Origin: Pseudomonas sp. Ant30-3
GTDB taxonomy: Bacteria; Pseudomonadota; Gammaproteobacteria; Pseudomonadales; Pseudomonadaceae
DNA: 64,000 nt
Direction of reading: 5' to 3'
Assembly (NCBI RefSeq): GCF_000690905.1
Contig: NZ_JMCL01000010.1
Span: forward strand, 62,001-126,000
The translations under genes were made by a program, and so were the position numbers. Positions 54,907 to 62,494 of this stretch are shown here, piece by piece. Each line of letters opens with the position of its first letter. The first letter of the stretch is position 1. A model generated the notes under the pieces. That model did no database searches, was not told the origin of the DNA, and was given only the letters and a program-made list of their open reading frames with translations.

Positions 54907-54922
54907 TTCGATAGTATTCGAA
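54907..54922. promoter_or_regulatory. Palindromic ArsR-type operator
   Basis: TTCGATAGTATTCGAA is a near-perfect 16-bp palindrome (TTCGA..TCGAA arms) between xenA and the ArsR gene, 31 bp above the xenA ATG and 39 bp above the regulator's ATG. AT-rich palindromes like this are usual targets of ArsR-family dimers, so the regulator may repress both genes. Confidence 0.55.
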
Positions 54923-54960
54923 ATATGGCGCACATTGAAACCCTTCGTTATCATCAGCAC

Positions 54961-55260
54961 ATGCGCGCCTTCAAACATCCTCTCCCAGCTGAATTCGTCC
55001 TCGAGCGTTTGCTTTACGCACTGAGCGATCCCGTACGGATGGAAATTGTTCGTTATCTCAGCGGCGTGCCTGAAGCGTCGTGCGGTGAGCTTGACGGCGG
55101 CCGACCCAAGTCCAGTGTGTCCCATCATTTCCGCGTATTGCGCGATGCCGGGCTTGTTCAGACGAGGAACGTTGGAACAACGCACATGAACTCGCTTCGG
55201 TCGGAGGAGCTTAACCTTCGCTTCCCGGGACTACTGGACTGCATACTTTCCCAAGTGTGA
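54961..55260 (+). CDS. ArsR family winged-helix regulator
   Basis: 99 residues from the ATG at 54961, giving the usual ArsR start (MRAFKHPLPAEFVLERLLYA then LSDPVRMEIVRYL). The recognition helix is KSSVSHHFRVLRDAGLVQTR. The metal-type CxC motif is absent (one Cys at SCGEL), so it probably senses an organic or redox signal. An ATG at 54925 is possible but directly abuts the palindromic operator. It is divergent from xenA and its likely repressor. Confidence 0.85.
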   Translation: MRAFKHPLPAEFVLERLLYALSDPVRMEIVRYLSGVPEASCGELDGGRPKSSVSHHFRVLRDAGLVQTRNVGTTHMNSLRSEELNLRFPGLLDCILSQV

Positions 55261-55337
55261 GCAGCTGATCGGCAGCTTGAAGCGCGTTTTTGCGTACGGG
55301 CTCATAGCACGGCGAGCAGACATTCGAGTTGTGTGCG

Positions 55338-55745
55338 CTATATATCCGTCCTCATAAGTCGACATTTGCTAATCGTCTCTTCAGCTTCAAGCCCATAGTA
55401 ATGGGCGATCTTTCCTTGCAGTGCGGCAACGGCATTTTGCATAGCAATAATTTCGGCCTGCACATGCAGTAGATGGCTCTCTAGCATCTGGCGGCGGTCG
55501 ATCACCGTCGAGTCCCCATCGCTGCGCAGCTTGGCGAACGCTTGCATTTTGCCGATGGTCATGTGGGTGGTGCGTAGGCGCAGCAGAAATTCCAGCCATG
55601 CCATATCAGTTGGCGCATAAAGCCGTTGCCCACCTGCCGCACGGGCGACGGGAGCCAACAGGCCGATGCGTTCGTAGTAACGCAGTGTATAGGCCGTCAG
55701 GCCGGTGCGTGTGGCGACTTGGTTGATCGTTAGCTGGGCTTCCAT
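55338..55745 (-). CDS. MerR family transcriptional regulator
   Basis: 135 residues from the ATG at 55745 (AGGA 8 nt upstream). The MerR HTH is LTINQVATRTGLTAYTLRYY, then ERIGLLAPVARAAGGQRLYA and the wing; a long dimerisation coiled coil (about 80-120) follows. No metal-binding Cys pattern, so it is of the NmlR/AdhR-like electrophile- or nitrosative-stress group (inference). It is 46 bp downstream of an exported carboxymuconolactone-decarboxylase-type gene that has a MerR-type promoter, so it probably autoregulates that operon. Confidence 0.88.
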   Translation of the reverse strand: MEAQLTINQVATRTGLTAYTLRYYERIGLLAPVARAAGGQRLYAPTDMAWLEFLLRLRTTHMTIGKMQAFAKLRSDGDSTVIDRRQMLESHLLHVQAEIIAMQNAVAALQGKIAHYYGLEAEETISKCRLMRTDI

Positions 55746-55791
55746 AAGCACAATCCTGATCCAAATGGGGGCGGCGACGCGGGCCCCTCAT

Positions 55792-56265
55792 TCACTGGGG
55801 CGGTGCGGAACCCATTGTGATGCCGCGTTTGCTGAACACTTCCCTCGCGGCACTGATCCCGTTTAACGCGCTCGGGAACCCAGCATATACCGCCATCTGG
55901 ATGATAATTTCAACGATCTCCTCAGGTTTGCATCCCACGTTCAACGCGCCCTCAATATGAACCTTTAGTTGAGGTTGCGCGTTCCCTAATGCGGTGAGGG
56001 CGGAGATGGTTGCCAGCTCGCGTGGGCACAACGCAACACCAGGCCTGGAAAATACATCACCGTAGGCGAAATCAACAATCCACTCACCCAGCTCCGGCGA
56101 AATGTCGCTAAGTGACTCGACCACAGAGTTGCCGGTAGCGCCGGTGATCCGTTCCAGGGTCACTATCCCTTTCTCTCGGCGGCTATCCGACTCCGCTGCC
56201 GAGGCGCCAATGCCGAATGCTGAAATCATGAGGCCAGTCGCAACGCCCAGTTTATTTGATGCCAT
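55792..56265 (-). CDS. Exported carboxymuconolactone decarboxylase (CMD) family protein
   Basis: 157 residues from the ATG at 56265 (AAGGAG 6 nt upstream). A signal peptide (MASNKLGVATGLMISAFGIG, cleavage near ASAAES) precedes a CMD/AhpD-like helical domain: CPRELATISALTALGNAQPQ, LKVHIEGALNVGCKPEEIVE, VYAGFPSALNGI. AhpD-type redox CxxC is absent. CMD proteins decarboxylate or act as hydroperoxide-linked enzymes; function here is unknown. It is first in an operon with MerR, under the promoter at 56323-56353. Confidence 0.88.
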   Translation of the reverse strand: MASNKLGVATGLMISAFGIGASAAESDSRREKGIVTLERITGATGNSVVESLSDISPELGEWIVDFAYGDVFSRPGVALCPRELATISALTALGNAQPQLKVHIEGALNVGCKPEEIVEIIIQMAVYAGFPSALNGISAAREVFSKRGITMGSAPPQ

Positions 56266-56322
56266 GACAATCTCCTTGTTAAGCCGCGCCAAATTTCGGG
56301 TCGTTTTGGCGGCACAGCAAGG

Positions 56323-56353
56323 AGGCTATTGGTTAGAGTGCGCTCTAAGTCAA
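56323..56353 (-). promoter_or_regulatory. MerR-type promoter with 19-bp spacer
   Basis: On the minus strand, a -35 TTGACT (56348-56353) is followed by 19 bp and a -10-like TAGCCT (56323-56328). The spacer contains TTAGAG-cgca-CTCTAA (56333-56348), a near-perfect palindrome. A 19-bp spacer with a central palindrome is the signature of MerR-activated promoters, and this sequence closely resembles the TTGACTTAGAG..CTCTAA elements of NmlR-like regulators. It lies 58 bp above the CMD ATG and should drive CMD-merR. Confidence 0.75.
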
Positions 56354-56519
56354 GCGCGCGATGTTTGAGTTACACAGCGTTCGCTGCGCGCATCCGGGAC
56401 TCCTGTAGATCCAACGCGGACAATCGCCAAAGAAAGCAATACTCACTCGATGTCTTGAGCCCAACCATTCGGTATGAAAATTGCTCAAATAAGCACACCG
56501 CCAATCTGACGACGCATAT

Positions 56520-58031
56520 ATGACACTATTTTTTCCGATCTCAGCGAGGCTGACTCCTAAAGCGTTGTCCCTTTCGCTAATAGGTTTCATTCTTCTAGTT
56601 TGTGTTTCGTTGATCCTCGCCACCGCTTGGCAGATGGTGCAGTCGTCTGATGAGCGAGTGGACGCCGCCAAAATAGCCGTTTCGAACATTGTCCTTGCGG
56701 CTGAACAGCAGGCCCGTGACACGATGTTGCAAGCCGACAATACCTTACGAGATCTTGCTGAACGGGTAGCGCATGACGGGATCGGCCCCGATCAACAGAA
56801 GCGGTTGGCTAAGCTGATGGCCCGACAGGTGAATAATATCGAAGGCATTCAGGGGCTTTTCATCTTTGATGCTCAGGGCAATTGGATGGCCAATTCGTTT
56901 TCTGAAGGCATGCAGGCCAAAAACAATAGCGACAGAGCGTACTTTATTTACCATCGTGAGCACGACGACCAGTCCATCTATGTTGGCTCCATAGTTGAAA
57001 GTCGAACGACGGGGGACATGGTGATCCCTATCAGCCGACGTATTGATACCGTTGATGGAGCCTTTGCAGGTGTCGCGCTGGCCACGGTACCTGTTTCATA
57101 CTTTCAAAGTTTTTTTAAACGCATGGACGTCGACGACGAAGGAGTAATTTTTTTAGCGCTTGATAACGGCGAGTTACTTGCAAGACGTCCGACAATTGGC
57201 GCATTGATGACCACCAATATTTCCAAAGGAGATATCTTCAGTCGGTACTTACCCCATAGTGACAGCGGCACTGCAATTATCAGATCCATCATAGATGGTG
57301 TTGAACGGATCTACGCCTATCGCCGCCTATCGGGATTGCCCATCGTCGCAGCAGCAGGCGTATCGTACGAGCATGTATTTGCCCCATGGTGGTCATATGT
57401 TTATCAATCGGTGGCGCTGGTAGGCTCTATCATATTGGCATTAGCATTCTTGGGCGGCTGGCTATACCGACAAATTCAACAGCTGCTTGTTGCGGAAGGT
57501 GACCTCGAAGTTGCTAGAAACGAGCTAGAGGTAATAGCTTTGACAGATGGTCTTACCTCATTGGCCAATAGGCGAAGTTTCGATGGCGCTATACAAAAAG
57601 AATGGAGGAGGGCTGCGAGAAATCAGGCGAGCATTTCCCTAATCCTTTTGGATATAGATTTGTTCAAGCAATACAATGATCACTACGGGCATCTAAACGG
57701 TGATGACTGCCTTGTCCAGGTGGCTAACCTGATCGCAGCCAATGTCAGCCGAGCATGTGATGTTGCTGCTCGTTTCGGAGGGGAGGAGTTTGTTGTTTTG
57801 CTCCCGGACACGGAACTCGCTGGTGCTGTCATGGTTGCTGAAAAAATCAGAATATCATTGGCACATGCACGAATTGAACACGCCGCAAGCCCGTTTGGCA
57901 TAGTCACTATTAGCTCCGGCGTGGTCTCAACTTGCAATACGGGAAACGAACATTACAAGGATTTTCTGATCAGCGCTGACCGTCTGCTTTATGGCGCTAA
58001 GTCTAAAGGAAGGAACCGGGTAGAAAGTTAA
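56520..58031 (+). CDS. Membrane diguanylate cyclase with dCache-like sensor
   Basis: 503 residues. Transmembrane helix 1 (about 16-36), a periplasmic sensor (about 37-290) with VALATVPVSYFQSFFKRM typical of double-Cache domains, helix 2 (about 295-315), then a GGDEF-type domain (about 335-500). The active site is GGEEF (420-424), and the inhibitory I-site RACD (411-414) sits exactly five residues upstream, so it should make c-di-GMP and be feedback-inhibited. Codons are AT-richer than in the neighbours (frequent ATA, TTA, AGA), suggesting horizontal acquisition. The start ATG has a weak ribosome-binding site. It has no partner gene. Confidence 0.88.
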   Translation: MTLFFPISARLTPKALSLSLIGFILLVCVSLILATAWQMVQSSDERVDAAKIAVSNIVLAAEQQARDTMLQADNTLRDLAERVAHDGIGPDQQKRLAKLMARQVNNIEGIQGLFIFDAQGNWMANSFSEGMQAKNNSDRAYFIYHREHDDQSIYVGSIVESRTTGDMVIPISRRIDTVDGAFAGVALATVPVSYFQSFFKRMDVDDEGVIFLALDNGELLARRPTIGALMTTNISKGDIFSRYLPHSDSGTAIIRSIIDGVERIYAYRRLSGLPIVAAAGVSYEHVFAPWWSYVYQSVALVGSIILALAFLGGWLYRQIQQLLVAEGDLEVARNELEVIALTDGLTSLANRRSFDGAIQKEWRRAARNQASISLILLDIDLFKQYNDHYGHLNGDDCLVQVANLIAANVSRACDVAARFGGEEFVVLLPDTELAGAVMVAEKIRISLAHARIEHAASPFGIVTISSGVVSTCNTGNEHYKDFLISADRLLYGAKSKGRNRVES

Positions 58032-58036
58032 ACGCT

Positions 58037-58531
58037 GTGGCCCTTTTCCAGTCGCGTTTTCCTTCTGGGGAAAATTTCGTCCCTCAAGATTCAGTGGGTG
58101 GAGGTCTCGGTGGCGCCCTGGGAAACGTTGTTGGTCAGGCTGTCGGGGGTAACGCTGGCGCGGCGATCGGAGCCGGTGTCGGCGGCGCGGCTGGGGGTGC
58201 ATTGACGGCCCAAAGCGGCAAGAAGACCGAAACAGCCATTGGCGCGGGGCTCGGGGCAGTTGGTGGTCAGGTCATCGGCAACAGCGTTAGTGGTTCGACA
58301 GGTGGCCTTATCGGCGCAGGATTGGGTGGCGCGGCAGGCGGTGCGGTCGGCAACAATTTAGCCAACGATAAAGACCATCGCTCCGACTACAGGCCTAAAA
58401 ATATGAAGTCTTTTCGATTTCGATCACTCGCAAAGTTAATTGTTCGCGGTTGGCCGATAGCTGCCTATTACCGAAGGGGCGGCAATCGGCCCGATGCGTA
58501 CGATCAAGTTCCGCCCGTTGGCGGATACTGA
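58037..58531 (+). pseudogene. Truncated glycine-zipper outer-membrane-type protein
   Basis: A GTG-start frame 6 bp after the cyclase stop encodes SVGGGLGGALGNVVGQAVGG, NAGAAIGAGVGGAAGGALTA, KKTETAIGAGLGAVGGQVIG and GGLIGAGLGGAAGGAVGNNL, the glycine-zipper core of a common Pseudomonas lipoprotein family. The signal or lipobox N-terminus is missing and there is no ribosome-binding site. After DKDHRSDYRPKN the usual basic/His-rich tail is replaced by an unrelated, probably frameshifted end. I read it as a remnant, though the central 100 residues are intact. Confidence 0.55.
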
Positions 58532-59632
58532 GCTTCGCGTCATATCGTGTAGCGCTTCGCCGGTTACTCGTTATGGTGCCAGTGTAGGATTACGCGGAGC
58601 ATCGCATAGCAAAAGTCAGCCCGTTCTGCAGGAGAAGCGGTATTGGACGCTTACGCTGTCACAGAAAAACAGACATACCATTTAACATAATATACATTCC
58701 ACGTAACAGGATATTGCAGGATCAGCCCGGTGGCAGGTGCATTTCACGGTGGTGATTCCCATTGATTCTCGCTTGCCTCCAAACGTTAAATCTGCAGCCA
58801 CTATCCGGCTGGTCACACGCTGGCCGCTTTCCATGTGGTTTTCATCGCGATCATCCACTCGCTGGATATCCTTGCAGCTTGATTCAACCAGCGCCACCCA
58901 CGCCTCAGCATCTATTGCCAAATGAATGCATCCTGCGATCCGCGCTCTCTTTGATAACCAGCCACGTTGGTCAAAGTCAGCGCAGCACTCTCATCAGATC
59001 GGATCAAAAAATTCGCGCAGTTGGACTCGTATGGGTACCGGCTGTTCGTGAACACACTTCGATATTTTCAAAGCATCCATCTAGGCTGTCCAGTGCCCGG
59101 CTGCGTCTGATTTTTTTAGAGACGGCATGGAACAACGTTGGCAAATCATGCCAAGCAACACGTTGGCTGTGGTCAGTTTCCCTGAGTCTTGAAGCCGTTT
59201 GCGATTCACATGCAGCAACTCGGCTGCTTTCGGGAACTGTGCGCGCCTTCGAGCAGCCAGCCCGGGAATTATCCATTGATGTCTTTCCCTTTTTGTTAGG
59301 GTCTAATTCTTACCTTGCGCGATATCGCCCCGTTTTGGGAATATCCTTCAAGACGCGCTACCCTGATAATATATTCCATAAGGTTATAACTACACTAAAT
59401 GTCTCTTTAGTCTAGTTATATGAAGATGCGAGCATCAGATCGTTAAATCTACCTCGCGAACCTTGGGAAAAGCTTCATCAGAAAACCTGAAGTCGAAATA
59501 GATTCAAGCATCGTAACCGGGAGAAAAACAGGCGGTGTCGAAGTACCCGACTGTCGGAAAAGAAAGTTCAGCCCCCCTCCTCCACACTGTGCCAATACCT
59601 GATTGATCCGGTACTGCCATGGCCGCCAGCCG
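58532..59632. other. 1.1-kb region without recognisable genes
   Basis: No frame here carries a signature I recognise. The longest are a plus-strand 217-codon frame at 58762-59415 (Ser/Leu/Arg-rich, no motifs) and overlapping minus-strand frames of 79-90 codons. Composition is AT-richer than the surroundings, like the cyclase gene to its left. It looks like decayed or imported DNA between the glycine-zipper remnant and the exported CMD gene. Confidence 0.5.
58682..58921 (-). CDS. Doubtful small ORF, unknown
   Basis: 79 codons with a TTG start: VALVESSCKDIQRVDDRDEN, ...AADLTFGGKRESMGITTVKC, then a run of cysteines. The first 60 residues look coding-like (balanced charged and hydrophobic pattern), but no family was recognised, no ribosome-binding site was seen, and the 3' end is odd. 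It could be a gene fragment. Confidence 0.22.
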   Translation of the reverse strand: MAIDAEAWVALVESSCKDIQRVDDRDENHMESGQRVTSRIVAADLTFGGKRESMGITTVKCTCHRADPAISCYVECILC

Positions 59633-60388
59633 CTAATTTTTTTCCAATGCCACCAAGATACGTCTGGCGCCATCCGGCTCGCCAGCTGCCTTCAATTCGC
59701 TAGCCACCTGACGCAGCTGCTCCATTGTCAGACCTACATTCGTGCTGATCTTCAGATGCGACTCCAGCTGTGATTCCAACCCCGGCATCGCGGCGATGGC
59801 CCCTACTGTGGCCAGTTCACGGTCGACCCATTCAAGGTTGTCGCGGGCGAATATGTCGCCAAACAGGTGGCTCTTTAGAAACTGATCAATGGCCGGCGCG
59901 AATTCAAACAGCGGCCCTGACACCGGCGAGCCCAACAGCCGGGTTTGATTGTCGGTGCCAAGATCGAGCAAAGCGTGGCCCGATGGAACAGGGCCTGGCT
60001 CGCGCCCCGGCGCATCGTGAATGCCCCGTGCTGCGCGCTCTTGCAGGACTTTCATGAGCAGCGTCAGGGCATTAAGGCTGCGCGGGAACCCGGCGTAAGC
60101 ATAGAGTTGCACCAGGATCTCCTTGCTTTCGCTAATGGTCAGCCCGGCATCCAGGCCGCGATTGAGCGCGTCGTGCAGACGAGGCATATCGCCGACCGCC
60201 ATGCTGGCGCCGATAGGCGCGATGACCAGTTGCCTGGAGGTTAAAGTCCGCTCACTCACTGTTTTTTTCTCCGGTTCATGGAGGCTACTGGCACTGGAGA
60301 TCGGCGCCCAGGCAAAACCGGCCAGGATTACCAAGCCCAGCGCCCCCAGCCGAGCATGGCTGCGCTTAGTTGTTTGAGTATTGTTCAT
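59633..60388 (-). CDS. Exported protein with two CMD-family domains
   Basis: 251 residues with a long basic N-terminus and signal peptide (LGALGLVILAGFAWAPISSA, cleavage near SASSLHE). Two carboxymuconolactone-decarboxylase-like halves follow: GLTISESKEILVQLYAYAGF with PRSLNALTLLMKVL (about 80-115), and ARDNLEWVDRELATVGAIAA, MPGLESQLESHLKISTNVGL (about 175-230). The canonical CMD gene at 55792 has one such domain. No CxxC. It belongs to a minus-strand run with the cyclophilin-like and hydrolase genes. Confidence 0.85.
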   Translation of the reverse strand: MNNTQTTKRSHARLGALGLVILAGFAWAPISSASSLHEPEKKTVSERTLTSRQLVIAPIGASMAVGDMPRLHDALNRGLDAGLTISESKEILVQLYAYAGFPRSLNALTLLMKVLQERAARGIHDAPGREPGPVPSGHALLDLGTDNQTRLLGSPVSGPLFEFAPAIDQFLKSHLFGDIFARDNLEWVDRELATVGAIAAMPGLESQLESHLKISTNVGLTMEQLRQVASELKAAGEPDGARRILVALEKN

Positions 60389-60567
60389 TGCTCACTTTCT
60401 CCATCCAACTGACGTTATTGCCGTTATTCGTGCCGGTGATAGCCATATGCGGTGCGGCCAGGGTTGAAGCGGAGCGAGAGTGGGTCATGGAAGACCCTGT
60501 ATCAAAGTTCAAGTGCAGGGCTGACGCGCAGCGCTTGAGTCATTCGGGTCGCTCTGGCTTTGCTTCC

Positions 60568-61056
60568 CTAGTCAACGGAAAACGTCACCCGAACATCGTC
60601 GCGACCCAGGGCCTTGGCCAGGTCTGCCGGGTTGTCGACGCGGCCGATACGGGAGTAGGAGTAAGACGAGGTAAAGGTTTTATAAAAGACCACCAAGGTG
60701 TCGGCACCGTACAAGAGTAAATCGCCGGTGTGGATGGTGCCTGGCCGGTAGGCTTGGGTGGGTAACGGAGGCTGCAAGGTGGCGAACTTTTCGTTCTTGT
60801 GCAGCTCGGTCATGTTCACGCTGAGCGGCAATCGAGCGACAAGCTCCCAAGTGGTCGGAGTATCTTCAAGAGCAATGGCGAAGCGCTGTTCGCCGACGGT
60901 CATCCACATCGAGGTGTTCTCCATACCTGTTGACGGGCCTGCAATATCCTTCGCAGCGGCGAGAGGTGAAGCCGAAAAAGCCAATGGCATTAATGCCGCC
61001 AGCCAGAGGCCCTTCCAGCCCTGGACATGATCGGCGCCGAAAACGTGCGTGTGCAT
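60568..61056 (-). CDS. Exported cyclophilin-like fold protein
   Basis: 162 residues with a signal peptide (GLWLAALMPLAFSASPLAAA). The mature part has the short cyclophilin-like (Cyclophil_like2) pattern: FAIALEDTPTTWELVARLPL, VNMTELHKNEKFATLQPPLP, PGTIHTGDLLLYGADTLVVF and YSRIGRVDNPADLAKAL. The family is usually cytosolic and lacks the proline-isomerase active site; its job is unknown, and it is often found beside CMD and flavoprotein genes. GGAGCAGGG precedes the ATG. It is between the two-domain CMD gene (179 bp) and an MFS remnant. Confidence 0.8.
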   Translation of the reverse strand: MHTHVFGADHVQGWKGLWLAALMPLAFSASPLAAAKDIAGPSTGMENTSMWMTVGEQRFAIALEDTPTTWELVARLPLSVNMTELHKNEKFATLQPPLPTQAYRPGTIHTGDLLLYGADTLVVFYKTFTSSYSYSRIGRVDNPADLAKALGRDDVRVTFSVD

Positions 61057-61081
61057 AGCCCTGCTCCGTCTAGTGAATCGG

Positions 61082-61243
61082 TCACCGGGTGTGCGGCACC
61101 GGCGAACGAGAGGTCTGAAAAGTCATCAGGGCGGCTAGCATCAGCAGCCCTGCGCTAGCGATGAAAGCGCTCTGACTAACGAAGTACGCGTGCTGTTTCA
61201 CCGGCGCAAGTGGCGCCCAACCGGGTGTTAGCGCAAGTGCTAT
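61082..61243 (-). pseudogene. C-terminal remnant of an MFS-type transporter
   Basis: An open stretch of 54 codons without a start encodes ALALTPGWAPLAPVKQHAYF, then VSQSAFIASAGLLMLAALMT, one clear transmembrane helix and a basic tail ending in a stop. It looks like the last helix and C-terminus of a multidrug MFS protein, with the rest of the gene absent. Assignment is from hydrophobicity and recall only. Confidence 0.35.
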
Positions 61244-61286
61244 TCATGACTGAATTAATAACCCTCGCAGCGGTGGTGGCCACTGG

Positions 61287-62315
61287 TCACTTCAAGTTGC
61301 TCTGGAAGAATCGGGTCAGTTTGGCGAAAGGAATCAGCTCTACCCGGTCATACAGATCAACATGGCCGGCGTTGGGCACAATCACCAACTCTTTGGGTTC
61401 GCCCGCCAAGCGGAACGCCTCTTCGCTGAACTCGCGGGAGTGGGCGTTTTCACCGGCGATGAACATCATCGAGCGAGGCGAAATACTTTCGATGTCCACG
61501 AATGGGTAAAAATTCATGAACTTGGTGTTGCTACTCAGCGTCGGGCGTGTGGTCTGTTGCGGCGTGAAGTTTGTCGGGGTGAATTCGCCACGCGGGGTGC
61601 GGTAGAAGTCAAAGAACTCGCGCTGAATCGGGTGAGTGTCGGCATTGAGTTCTTGCACGGTGCCACCGGTGTATTCGACCTTGCCGCCGGTGAATTCCAC
61701 ATAACGCTGCTCGGCCGCCGCTGCGATGATCTGTTTGCGCTGTTCAAGGGTCTGTGAATGCTTGAGACCGTTGCGGCTGGCGGCGCCCATGTCGTACATG
61801 CTGACCGTTGCAATGGCTTTCATGCGCGGGTCGATCTTGGCCGCGCTGATCACAAAGCTGCCGCTGCCACAGATACCCAGCACGCCGATGCGCTGGCGGT
61901 CGATGAATGGCCGCGTGCCGAGGTAATCCACGGCGGCACTGAAGTCCTCGGCGTACATGTCCGGCAGCACTGCATTGCGTGGCATGCCTTCGCTCTCGCC
62001 CCAGAACGACAAATCCAGCGCCAGGGTAACGAAGCCCTGTTCCGCGAGTTTTTGCGCATACAGGTTGGAGCTTTGCTCCTTGACCGCGCCCATGGGGTGG
62101 CCAACGATAATGGCCGGGCTGCGGGTGGCATCGGCCAGACCTTTGGGGATGAACAGATTGCCCACCACCGTGAGCTGGTACTGATTTTTGAAGCTGACCT
62201 TTTGCACGGTCACCTTGTCGCTTTTGAAGAAATTATCGGCACCGTTGGACATATCGGCTCCTGACGCGGTGATTGAACTCAGCAGAAAACCGAGCATGAC
62301 GAGAAGTCTTTTCAT
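61287..62315 (-). CDS. Exported DLH-like alpha/beta hydrolase with Cys nucleophile
   Basis: 342 residues with a signal peptide (MKRLLVMLGFLLSSITASGA). The fold is YcjY/dienelactone-hydrolase-like: VVGNLFIPKGLA, PAIIVGHPMGAVKEQSSNLY, ALDLSFWGESEGMPRN, and the nucleophile elbow GICGSGS with Cys149 in place of the usual Ser. The late PNAGHVDLYD provides the catalytic His. Such Cys-type enzymes act on lactones or polyketide-like esters; substrate unknown. It is divergent from the LysR gene at 62495 and probably controlled by it. Confidence 0.87.
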   Translation of the reverse strand: MKRLLVMLGFLLSSITASGADMSNGADNFFKSDKVTVQKVSFKNQYQLTVVGNLFIPKGLADATRSPAIIVGHPMGAVKEQSSNLYAQKLAEQGFVTLALDLSFWGESEGMPRNAVLPDMYAEDFSAAVDYLGTRPFIDRQRIGVLGICGSGSFVISAAKIDPRMKAIATVSMYDMGAASRNGLKHSQTLEQRKQIIAAAAEQRYVEFTGGKVEYTGGTVQELNADTHPIQREFFDFYRTPRGEFTPTNFTPQQTTRPTLSSNTKFMNFYPFVDIESISPRSMMFIAGENAHSREFSEEAFRLAGEPKELVIVPNAGHVDLYDRVELIPFAKLTRFFQSNLK

Positions 62316-62430
62316 GGGTTGTCCTTTTCAGCGGAAGCTAACGGCGACGCAGGCAGTTAGCGCGAGGCTCGGCCCTTTCCACGCAGTGGGATCGGGATGC
62401 CAGCTATTGTTGCTGAACCGAGAGATTTTG

Positions 62431-62440
62431 ATTAGCTAAT
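62431..62440. promoter_or_regulatory. Palindrome in the hydrolase/LysR divergent promoter
   Basis: ATTAGCTAAT is a perfect 10-bp palindrome 55 bp upstream of the LysR start and 116 bp upstream of the hydrolase start. A partial copy (CTAAT) recurs toward the LysR gene. This is the position and character expected of a LysR binding site. Confidence 0.45.
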
Positions 62441-62494
62441 GAATGCTTAATGCGGTTATAAACAGGGCTAATCAATTGCCGGAGTGCCATCGCT

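Noticed and set aside
54877..55185. 103-codon N-terminal extension of xenA
   Set aside because: Antisense to the ArsR gene; the ATG at 54876 gives the exact XenA length and numbering.
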